This document shows, piece after piece, positions 11,601-23,600 of a stretch of 64,000 nucleotides of DNA; position 1 is the stretch's first letter, and each line of letters starts with the position of its first letter. Both the position numbers and the translations under genes were made by a program. The DNA comes from Amoebophrya sp. A120 (taxonomy: Eukaryota; Sar; Dinophyceae; Syndiniales; Amoebophryaceae), in contig CAJINV010000008.1 in the NCBI GenBank assembly GCA_905178155.1, forward strand, positions 3,555,292 to 3,619,291, written 5' to 3'. The notes beneath the pieces were generated by a model that was given only the letters and a program-made list of their open reading frames with translations, searched no databases and was not told where the DNA came from.

Positions 11601-14600
11601 GCAGGCGACAACGGGCTCGGGCCCCGAAGCAAAAAGCAGAAGCTTGCGCATGCGGTCGGGAAAAAAAACCTTTTCTTCGAGTTCGAAAAGCTGCCGGAAC
11701 CATCGGGGAACACCCCGAAGCGTGGGCGGCCGAAGAAGAACCCTCCGGACCCCCTCGCGTTGCTGGATGGTGACGCCGTCGCAGGTACTTTAAGTATAGT
11801 GGATGAATCGATAATCAAGTAAATGGATATCAATCATGAAAATGAAAATCGACGAAAATCGATGGCGGTGTGAATAATGTATCCAGAACTCTCAAGCTTC
11901 AGCAAAAGGGTCTCGGTCTCAGTATCGTAGTTGGAAATCAATCATAAAAGAGGTGCGTCGCAGTATGAGCTCATCAATTGGGTATGTCAGTGCAAAGATG
12001 CCGGAGCGTCGTCCATAGTGTACAAATAAATCGCGCGCCATGCCTTTTTTGGCTACCAGTAGCACCTTGCGCCGATGCTTTTCGTGAATGATCGCGCGTG
12101 CCCTAGACTGAAAAAAGCGGCGCCGTCGGGGGAGGGGCTCCCGGCCCAGCCCTCCGCAGGGGGGCCGCAGCGCGCCGTCGTAAGAGCCAGCGCATGGCGG
12201 GCGCGGTTTAATTGAGCGCCACTGAGTGTCTGTAGGGGCCGCTAGCGGCGGCGGCATTTGTGGCCGTGAAGTGGCAGCGCTCTCCCTTCTTATCGCCCCC
12301 CCGCCTGCCGGCTAGCAGGCGTCGTAGTAGATGGGGCGAAGGCTGGGGTGTGTGTCTTTCAAATTGCGGCGTCCCGCATTCGGATTTTGCCCTGCGAGGT
12401 CCGAATGCGAGTGCAAACAATGGCCCAGACAAGGAGACTGCGATGGTTTGCATTGCTTGCCTTCCCCGCACCAGCGGAAGCTGGAACTTCGACTCTTGCG
12501 GCAGAGGCGAAGTTCCGGCTTAGCTTCGCCTTTTCGACAGAGGCGAAGTTCCGGCTTCCGCTGCGGAGAAGACAAGCAAAGCAACCTCCTTGAAGAAAAG
12601 AAAAGCTTGCGCTGACTTTCACGCGGCGGAAGTACAGACTGCGCCTCCTGCGAAAGCGGCGAAGCTGCAGTTCCGGCTTTCGTTGTGGGGAAGAGGGCGA
12701 GCAAAGTAACTTATTTGAAGAGCAAAAGAGCTTGGGTTGACTTTCGCGCCGCGGCCGCCGGAACTTCGCCGCTGTCGAAGGAAGTGCAGGAAGCTCCGGC
12801 TCCCGCAGTGTACATGTTGAAGCCGGTCGTCTTCCAATATTTTGCGCGGACGCCCGTCCGCGCCGATCGGTGGGCTGGCACAAAATGCCATCAGGTGCTT
12901 GCCGAAGCCCTTCATAGTTCCTCGCGTAGCTAGCAGTCGTGGCCGGTTTGCGGGCCTTCAGCAGCAGCTCCCGTTCCGTATCCCCGTACTGCCGCTCCGT
13001 TGGCTTGCGGCTGGGGACGTTGAAAGCCGCCGTCGTTCGCGCGGCATCGTCGTACTTCACCTCGGCGCCCTGATTCGTGGCCCGCTTCAGCATGGTCACG
13101 GTGAGGTCGTGGGTGAAAGCAAACACGATGCTACTGCCGTGCTGGCGGCCCTACGGCCGGAGAGGTTCATTGTCCGGACTACCATCGGGGGCAGCAAAGT
13201 TCCAGAAAAATGCGACGCTTTGCGATCTCTCTTAGCACTGTTGCGGTTACGCCAAACGGCTGCACCGCTGTAAAAAGGCTGACTTATACTGAAAACCAGC
13301 CATCGGAAAAGACCCAGAAAAATGGACCGTTAGCCCCTGTCTAGATACGAGCCCACGACTGGCGTCCTTTAGGTAGAAACTGAAGCGCCCTTTACAAAAA
13401 TACGGAAAGACATAGCCTCCCGCCCTGTCTAGATAGGAACGGAGGCCCTTTTCAGGCGCGGGGAGATCAATATTCCCGGACTTTCCAGGAAAATCCTGGC
13501 AAATCTCGCGCCCCCGGGCGTACTCCAACGCTCACGCTCCACGCGCTGTAGAGCTTGCTTGTCTTCCCCGCAGCGGAGGCCGCAACTTCGGCTCTGTCTA
13601 AAGAGGCGAAGTCCCGGCTTCCGCTGCGCGGAAGGGAGGCAGGGCAAAGTGTGGAACGACTTCAACCAAGACAGAGCAGCTGCAAAACTTGGATGAATAA
13701 AGGACAGGAGCAGTGACATTCTGAGACAGTAGCACTTAGGGCGAAAAATAGGCTACCACTACCCGCTGCGCTTTTATTTGCAAAGCTTTTTCACTTCGGA
13801 TTTTGGATGACCGTTTCGAAGCCACGGGGGGCGTGGCGTTTACAGAGACGCGAGCAATTCACTCCCAGGTCTACCCCTGCTAGTTGCGGACGATCAGCAG
13901 CAGGACGCTCTATGCGTGGCAGATGTGTCTATGTCTGGCGCTGCGAGATCTGGACACGACAAGAGTTGCGCATTCTTCAGAGGATGCGTCAGCTTTTTCT
14001 TTTTGCTCGTTTCGAAGGGTTTCCGGTCATGGAAAACGCGGTAGATCTACAGCGTAGTTTTGCATGACGCCTGCTTCACTGCCTTCTTCAATCAGACCCA
14101 GACGCATTTGCATCGGATACGCCGATGGAGGTCGCAATGGCGCCGCGGCCGACAGCGAATCCGATGCCCCGGCTTTGACGGTGGAAGTCACCATTTCCGC
14201 GGGGTGGCAGCAGGACCTTGGCGGTGCCCGAAAGGCTATTTTAGAACGAATGGCGGCGGAAGCCGGCGGGCTATGGACCGTGAAGATCACAGCGGAGACG
14301 GGGCAGACGACGGTCTTCTGCCGTAATTGCCTCAGCATAGCGAAGGGCGGCGAGCGGGAGTGTAAGTACAAGCTGACCGGGACGATGCCAAAGGGCAACC
14401 GGGGCGGGACCCTCGAGCTGACGGCGAACAACTTGAAGCATGGCACGCGCTTGCCCGGTGACCGCGCGGGAGCTCGCCGCCGGGCACTGCAGATCTCGGC
14501 CGCGAATCCCGAGATGGCCGCTGGCTCCATCGAGACCATGATGTACAACGAGACTGGGATATTTCCACACGTTGGCGATGTTCGCAGTGCTGTCAAGGAT

Positions 14601-17600
14601 GTTCGGAAGAAGTTGCAGTCTAAAAATGCAAAGACCGTTGCTGCCATCATGGACTTGGCGAAGGGCAACCCCGTGCCCGCGGCTCCATTTGACCTCTCCA
14701 ACCTTTCGCCGGCTCCGTATTGTTTCCTTCTCGAAGAAACAGGCTGCTACTGGACGAGCGACCTGCTGCTGGCCGTTTTCGCGTTTTACCATTCTGTGGC
14801 GTTGGGACAAGATCGCAACCCGCATCAAATAAAAGCAATCCACGCGGGTGATTGTTGCCATGCAGACACGACGGCGCAGGAGGGTCGGCCAGCTATGAAA
14901 TTTGCCGCGGTCCCGATACTATGGATTGCAAAAGTGTCTGGGCCTGGAAAGAATGGAATGCGTGATGTTACATTTGGATTTATTTTTATAAAAAATCTGT
15001 ATTGGATGAGCAGCAGCAGAAGCCTAGTTTTTTCTACGGGAAGAGGGCACTTCTCATGCGGGATAGGCATCAGGACGGCCTCAAGAAACCTGTGATGCTG
15101 GGGCAGACATCGCAGACATCTATCTTGGGTCATGCAAAATGTGCATGACAAACCTCGTATCCTTCCAGACCAAGACATTTTTGCATTTGATAGATACGGA
15201 AAACCCCGGAGGGAGAGTATTGCCTGACCGAACTGGTCGGGTTTTTAGCGTGGGTCGTCGAGGAGCAGACTGCTACTTACGAGGTGGGAATGCAGAGCTT
15301 TCTGCGTCTTCTGGAGAGCCGTTGCGGTGTTTCGGCGCTCAACACTGCCGTCGCGGCCTGGGACGGAACCCCAACAATTAGCCAGGCTCTGTTAGACCGT
15401 GTCTACCGCCCCGGGAAGAGCGCAGCGGCGTTGGTTTCCAAAATCGACCCGATGAAGGCAGTTGCGACGAAAGGCAAGCGACCGGGGGAGGGAATAAAAA
15501 GCGAAGCGGATCCGTTTTTGAGCGACGCGGAGTCCCTTTTCGATGAAGATGGTGGCGACTTTGTGGACCCCGGCACGCGTCCGATCCTGAGAAGGGATTT
15601 GCCACATATCGAGAGGACAACGGTGAAGCATAAAGTCGGGGCGTGGCAAGGCGTATGGCGCTGGCTTCCGTTCATATTGGACCCACGCCTTTTTAGTGCC
15701 GCGGCCTGCCTCCTCCTGCAGCGCGTCCGCAGCCGAAAAGAAAAAGACTTCCGCTACCTCTTGGGCACCAAATTCGACACGCTGCCGGATGGGACCTTTG
15801 TCGCGAAGAGCGGTTGGTGCACCGGAATGACTGGCATGGACTTCAAGACGCCCCGGCCCCCGTACGCGGAGCAGACGACCGAACGCGCCTGGGGTGTTGA
15901 ACAGATGCAGAGGGACGCGGCGAGGAAGGCCAAGGACCCAATCCAACACTTCGGCGTGGAAACTGCCAAACACTACCGCAACCGAGGGTATGTCGAGCAG
16001 CAGTTGCGTTACGAGACTGGTCCCGCCGGGAACGCCGTCCCCAAACCGACGGGCCGATACCTGTTGCGGTGGGATGCGCCGCTCGTGGCCGAGGTCGCGG
16101 GGCACTCCAAATCCGTCATCAGCTGCAAAAAGAAGGCGAGCGTCCGACATTTCGCCCCCGGCAGCAGGTTGGGAGAACAGTACAAAGAGCTCAGCGGGGA
16201 ACAGCTCCGGGACCGTGTGGAAAAAGGCGAAATAGAGATCCACGAGCGCTTTCTCGGGGAAGATGAAGAATACCTTGTTACAGTCCTCCCGAACTACGTC
16301 CATTCGAAACAAAAAAGCGCCCCGGCGCCGCCGAACGCCCTTTCGCTTGATCTGGCATGCTGGTTGTTGACGACGGATTGCTCCCCCGGGAAGCCGAACT
16401 ACAAACCCCTGAGCGACTACAGGCCCGGAACAGCCGAGGCGCGGCACCACTGGAAGAAGGTGCGGAAGCTGATGGGCGAGTTCCGGGAACTCCAGCGGAA
16501 AAAGCAGCAGGAGGGCCAGGCAGTTCCTGTAGTGGACTTCGATGGCTTGGGTGGTGGGAACCCAGAGGCCGGGGAGGCGGGTTCCGGCGAACCTCCGCAG
16601 GAAGATGCGGCGGAAACGGCCGCGGAAGCACAGCAGGCCGGTGGCGAAGCTTCCGGAGGACCTGCGGAAGGGTTCCTGCCCGCCGCGAATGCAAAAGCCG
16701 CTTCTGGTGATTCCTTCCGCGAGCAACGTGTGGGTGTGGACGCCACTGTGCATGCTGCCGGCAATACCAACAACAAAGAAGTGATGGACTCGGACGTGCC
16801 AGACTCAGAAGCATCGGGGGACGACCCGCACGGGCCGCCGCTTGATCATGCGGTGAAGAGCAGTAAGGAAACGAGAAGCCTGTTCTTCGCCCAAGTACTG
16901 GGGAAGAAGAACATGAAAGCGGCCGGGCTCGGTTTCAGTTCGCAGCGTGCGGAGCCGAAGGGCAAGAGGATGGGCGCAAGTGGTGGAAACGATGACGGCC
17001 CCGCCTATCAAATGCAAAAGTGTCTGGGTCTGGAAGATTGCGAGACTTGTCATGCTTGTCTGGCATGACAAAAAAGTTTGTGATGCGTGTCCAAGAAGTA
17101 GAAGAGACCCTTTTCCGCCCTTCTGCCTGTCATGCAAAAACGCAGTTTCTCATGCGAAAAACGTAACAAAAAGAACTACAGATATTTCTCATGCTTGGCT
17201 GCGCATTACAGAGCATTCACTGTTCCCAACACAGCGTTACAAGTTTCCAGACCCAGACATATTTGCAGTGCATACCGCCGCATACGATCCGAAAAGATTG
17301 CAGTTGATGGCCGTATCTGCTGATTGGGTGTTTGGGTCTGGAAAAGTGCCGATGTCGAGTCGGTCTGTGCATGCTTTCGGTCGTATGCAGGATAGTGATT
17401 AGGGTGTGAGAGTCGCTGGCGTGGTCGCTTCCTGACTCGACATCCTCCAGGCGGTGCGACCATGTCATGTGCTCAGCTGGCATCTGCGTGATGTCATGTA
17501 ATCTTTCACTTTGCATCTGCACTGCTCTTCCAGGCTCAGACACATTTGCGGCCCATACTCGACTGGTGATGACTTCGACGCACAGCTGGCAGACGATGGA

Positions 17601-20600
17601 AAGTATTCTTTCGGCGAGGAAATTCAAATTTTGGGAGGTGGCGGCAGTACTGACGCGCGGGGTCCGAAGGCAGGCGCTGTGATGGCAAAACGCGAAGAAA
17701 CCTCGCTGAGTGAAGATTCCCTGTCCGAGAATTCTGAGGATGACTTGGAGGCGCTGAAGCTGAAAGAGCGAATCCGAAAACTGAAAGCGAAGATGAAGGA
17801 GAAGCAGGAGCGTCGTCGGCGGCGCGATGCGGAGCCGGGTCGTTTGGAGCTCCCGACCACAAGCAGCGGGCACGGTCTTGGAGTCTCTGGCGCCGTCGGG
17901 ATAGAGGACGGCGAGATGCAGGACGTCGAGATGCAGGACGTCGAGATGGAGGATGTCGAGATGGAGACGGGGGACGACCCCGACGTCGAGACCCTCGACC
18001 AAAAGCCTCCCCCGACCACATCTACGTCGCTGAGTGCCGGAGCGAAATTTGCGCAAGCCGCCAGAGCGAAGCTGACGCACAGGGACGTGCTGGGGATCCG
18101 GGTAAAGGTTGAGCTGGTGGAAGTTCTTCCGGAGAAACCGGCGGACGAGGGCAGTGCCGCAGCTGCAGCCAGTAGAACAAGCGTTGCAAACACGACGGGA
18201 ACTGGTGCAGACGCTGCCACTGCAGAAGCGACGAAGATGACGCCGGAGCTAATAACTTTGAAGCCAGTGCAACTATCCGGAACGAAGAAAAAGCCCTCCT
18301 CCCCATATCGAAGTCGCAATATGTGATCCAGATTTCCACAAATCAGCTTTACCATACTAGAATGAAGGGAGCAGATGCATTCCTCAAAACCACACTTGTG
18401 CCGTAGCGCGTACGTCGCGCCTTGTCCGCATCTAAAGCCGCGGCTTGCGCGCCTTGTCCGCGTCTAAAACTGCGGCTTGCGCTCGGCTCTATATGTTTGT
18501 AAAGCGGCCGAATCCTGTTTCTTGTTTCTCTTTCGCCTAGTCCTCTGCTGACCTTATCTTGATCACCTCGCGCCAGATACCATCACAGTAGGCAGCACAC
18601 CAAACGCCGCCGCTCTGGTCCATTTTTCTGGAACTTTGTAAGTCTAACCGGCGCGCCTTGTCCCCATGCTATGGTGGACAATTCGCGCCAAGTAACGTAG
18701 AAAGCAGTAGGAATGTGGCTGCAAAAGTCTGGAACCTGAAGAACCCTTGCTCCAAGTCTTCAAAAGTAGTGCTGCGACTTTCAAGCTTAGGCCTCGCCTT
18801 GTCCCCCTCTGTTTCTGGTCTCGGGCTCCTCTTCACAGGGATACGGACCAGGGCCAGGCTTTCCGTTGTCGGCAAGGCGGGAACGTCGTGTCTCGTCGCG
18901 GAACGGTGCCGCTACCGGCCGGCGACGTCCACTGTTCGTCTCTAGACACGGCGGCGTGCTCGACTGGGCTCGCAAAGGTTCTCGCATTATGCTCAAAAAG
19001 TTGCGCGCTAGGCCGTTCCGGAACACAAACGCGGTCGCCGGGCCCGACAGCGTGCTACTATGCTTCTACGGTATACGAAGCAGTGAACTATTGCGGTAGA
19101 AGCGCGCTTGTTTGTAGTCCGAGCGAGGTGCTCGAGCGTCTGAAGCCCTTCTGTAGTCAGACAGCATTCTGTAGTCAGAAACGGCGCTGGTGTTCCTTCG
19201 AGCGTCTGACCTATGTGATTGATCGGTGTTCTCCGTCGCGCGGAGGAAAGCAGCATCACAAATTTTGGCTTCGTTACGGGAAGGGGGGCGCTTCCTCACA
19301 ATAGCAACCGAAAATCACATTCCAGCGCCTTCCTACCGAAGAGGAAAAGGAAGCTGAGGAGGACGAGCGCCCGGCTGTTCTTGCGGCGCCTTCGGCTTTC
19401 GAATACTGGCGCGAGCTTTACCCGTATCTGAAGATGAAACTTTTCAAGAGCGCGATTCTCGTGCCGTTCAACGACGACGACAAGTTTGACTTTCAGGAGG
19501 GCCGCTCCCTCCGCGCCGCGCTGGTCGATCTCGGTGTCGACGCGGACGACATTCTGCTAACCCTGGGCATCCCCGCGAGATTGTTGCAGAAACCGGTGCA
19601 GTGGGTGGACAAGGAGAAGTTCGAAAAACATCTGCTGCAAATTGCGCCGAGGCCTCCCCTTGGGGAGAACCCAAACCACGACGGATCTCTGCAGGCGGAG
19701 GCTGAGTTGAATCGGGACGAAGACGAGGTCATTTGCGATTCCGCAAGCGAGAGCGCCAGTGCCAGTGAGGGGGAGGAAGATGACAACTGCTCGCCATTCC
19801 ACTCCGTTCAGTTTCTCCGGGACTTCGGGTTAAATTGTGCGGTCGTCGTCTCTATTCATTGCAAAAGTGTCTGGGTCTGGAAGAATGTGGGATCTGTGTT
19901 TGTCATGCTAGTCGGGCATGACGCTGGGCTTTGCATTGCGTGGCCAGCAAGAGCTCCTCTTGTCATCGTCTGTCATCTTGTTATGCGGAATACGCAACAC
20001 GGAGCCAAGGATAAATCTGTCATGCCTGGCGATGCGTTACAGTGTGCTTTATTTAGATTTTCACTGAAATGCATCACAAATTTCCAGACCCAAACACCTT
20101 TGCAATTGATAGCCTCCAAGGTCGAACGGGACCCGCGCACCAATGAGGTGATCAGGCTTAAGGCGAAGGCTTGCAGTTGTCCCAGATCTTTGCATATCTG
20201 GTTGGACTGCAAGCACACATTTTATACCGACACCTGGACGGCGGAAAAAGACCCGAAGGGCAAGCGCGGCCGCAGGAAGGGGACGACCGACGCGCAGAAG
20301 GGCGCGGAGACCTTCCTGGAGGGTGTTGCGGTTGCGCGCGCCAAGGAGAAGGACAAGAAAAAGGCAGAGGAGGAAGCCGCCGCGGCGGCAGCAGAGGCGA
20401 AGGAAAGGAAGCCGCTGAGAAGAAAGGCAATGGGGTGGAAGGAGATGAACCTGCAGAAGTACGCTCTCCAGTGCCCCGACCCCCCGACGCCCTGGACGGC
20501 CCTCGCGCGGCCAATCTTCAAACGCTGGCTCGATGCGGGTTTTTCGTTGCGGCTCTTTCAGGTACATGCTGTTTTGCTTTTTCAGTTGGGGTAACATGAA

Positions 20601-23600
20601 TCTCGAGCAGCAGCCTCATCGCGACTATATAATTTCCAACGCGAACAAAGTGACTCGCGCAGAGCGCCATTCTCTTTTCTTCAATGAAAACGCCCTGTGT
20701 TTTCTATCAGTCTCACCACGCTGAACATGCAGCGCAAATACCAAATAAACAGGTTTCCCAGGCCGGGATCGGCTTGAGAATGTTCACCAAGGCGACGCAG
20801 TTTGGAAGCTACGCCGAGGCCACGGAAGTCCAGGCGGTTGCCAAAGGTCTGCTGAAGCAGAAGAAGGAAGGCTTGTTGGAGGAAGAGGATGCGACGCAGG
20901 GCGCCGACTTTGCCGATGTTGTCAGGGCCGTCGTGGACACGTTGAACAGACCCAGCGCGCACGACGTCATCTCCCACCTGCTTGCGGAGGGCGAATCAAG
21001 GAGCAAGACTTATTATGGCCACTACAAAGGCTGCACGGGCCCGAAGTTGCGCGACGTCCTTGGGCAGGCCGTCAACTGCTTGGTCGCCATCAATGTTCTC
21101 GCCGTCCAGCACCTGAAATTTACGGACAGTCGCCAGCGGCGCGTGGAATATGATGCCCTTTTTGTCCCCCTCCGGGAAGCAGCAGCGTCTTCGTCGAAGC
21201 CAGCCGGCAGGGGACAAGGCAAAGCGCCAGCTGCGCAACCGCCGCCGCCAGCTGCGCAACCGCCGCCGCCAGCAGCTTCCTCGAGCCGCAACAGCCCGAA
21301 CATCTCCACGGACACCGGTGCCAAGAGTAAAAATGCCGGCGCGGTGATATCCTATGGAAAAGCGCACCCATTACAGAGCGTGTGCCTACACCCGTGCTGT
21401 CATGGTCTAGGGAAGAAGTAGGCGCATCTTTGTCATGTGTGTGGGCTCCTGAGTCGAGACATTGTTCTCCTTGCAGTGGGTGATCTTCTTCAGAGCGGGA
21501 ATCTGTTTGCATGAAGATTTCATTTGCAATGGCATCCCTAGCCCCCAAAAAGAGATCGCAATCTGTAGAGTGGGCGCTTTCTCTTAGAGGATACCGAAGC
21601 AGCAGCTCCTCCGTTGTCCCCGCCCAGGCGAAAAAGGCTCCGGTCGTAAGTGGTTCCAGGGGTGCTGTGTTTCCAACGAGTTCAATAGGTCCGTTCCCGG
21701 CGGCCGGCTCCAGTGCCGGTGCGTGTAGTACTATCGTAGTGCTTTTAGATTGCTTTCCAGTAGCTGTCTGCTGTAGCATCAAAGAGTTTTTCCATCGTCC
21801 ACACTCTAGCGGCACAATTTTCCTGGCTCGCGCGAATTTATTGCGTGTGATAGTTTGCTATGCCGTTTGCAATACAAATCCATGTGTCTGGTGTCGGAAA
21901 TTAGCAAGCCTTTTCATGCTGGTCTGTATTGCGAGGCCCCGAAGAAGTCCTCCTGCTTGTCATGACAAAACGCCGCTTCTCATGCGGAGCACACATGCAG
22001 CACAGAGTGGGGCTCGCTCGCATCATACAGCACAACTTTCCAGACCCAGCAGACGCATTTGCACGCAATTTGCACTGAGCATACATCTCAACACAATAAA
22101 CAGGACAAGGCAGTAAAAGCGAGGCTGGCAAGGTCAAGTCCATTCCTAGTTCTTTCGCCAGCGGCAACATCAAGGACAGCAAGACCGCCGCTGCAAACTT
22201 CGCGGCCCCATCGGTTTCAGCGCGCCCCGGCAAAGAGGTCAACAGGACAGGCGCTGCAAGCTCCACAGCCCCATCGGTGTCAGCGCGCCCCAGCAAAGAG
22301 GGGAACAAGACCGCGGCGGCAACCCTCGGAGCTCCATCGGTGACGGCGTCGGCGCCCGACGGCGAGTAGGCGTCGGGGAGGCTTTTGATTTTGAAGTTGA
22401 CGGGAGATGTAGACAGAGCGTGCTCGTTGCGAGTCTTTACTGTGTCCTTTTTCACATTCTACCTACTTACTAACTTGGGCCATCTACGTTCATCTCGATT
22501 CATCTGCTTGTGCTCTTTATTCGTGCCTACCGCTTTCATACTCATTTACTGACTCATACTTGAGTAAGCCACTCACTCGTTATCAATCTGCTCCTCTACC
22601 ACCACAGCTTCTTTTTGTAGACGGAGTCACACTCTTCAGAGCACTTTTTTGAAGACGAATGAAAGCAGACGCAAAGGCAAAACGCCCCGCGCGACTTAGA
22701 TACAGCGACGCTATATTATTTCGTCTATGTGCCCCGTGCTTGAGTTTGAATTTTGTTGCGCTCGGGATTCTATCTCTATCCGGTTGAGGAACGAGTGCGG
22801 CGGTGTAGCTGATTCCTGTGGGGTTCTTGTTGAGGGATGGCCGACGTGCTGCACGATTGCAGTTTGCAAGGAGTACCTGCGCACCGTGAGCGGTTTGCAA
22901 GTTAAGGCGGCGCGCTTGAGAGGTGTTATAGTCGCAGTTGAGTGCCCTCTCTCTTTGGAAGGCGCCCGAGGAGGACGAAAACTTGAGAGGGGGAGACTTC
23001 TCCAGAGGGTTGCCTCCCGACGTTCCGGCTGCGTCGAGTAGTTCAGGCGACTGCTCTGTGTCGCAACTTGGAGTCGAGCGGCCGTGCCCGCACGTGAGCA
23101 GAGCTTGCGAAAAAATGAGGCGGCAGGCTATGCCATTCTGTGCAAAAACGTCCCCGCCTCGTAGTCAAGGTGGCAAATCTGCAATACAAATCCAGGCTCT
23201 GCTGGGAGATACGCATGACAAATTTGCATCTGCAGTGTCGTGTGGGTTAGCAAGGAGGGGGAGAGCCGCATCACCGCGGCGCCTACGCATCCTATTCATG
23301 GCATTTATTACAAACCCCCGAACCAACACGACTGCAAGGTCTTTTCGTGCGAAGGTTCTTCTGCAGTTTTTTCTGTTGATGCAAATCAGCATATGGGGCG
23401 GGGACGTTGTTATCCAGGATATGTGTGCTGGTTCGCTCGGGACTCAAGCAAAGCAGCAGGCCGGTTTTCTGACAGTTTGCCGAGAGAGACGGGTGAGAAT
23501 CTCGCGTGGGGGTCTGGCCGCGCATGATTGGGTACGTACGCATGAGACGAGCCGACGACGCCGTGGTGGAGGCCCAGCAACAGCAACCTGGCGCAAGAAT

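Noticed and set aside
12359-13126. 255-codon minus-strand frame rich in Arg and Ser
   Set aside because: It overlaps the degenerate repeat blocks and the inferred 2.1-kb intron, and its repeats translate into repeated peptides with no domain.
15392-16753. 453-codon open frame on the minus strand
   Set aside because: It is exactly antisense to the well-supported MULE exon; GC-rich codon bias produces long shadow frames.
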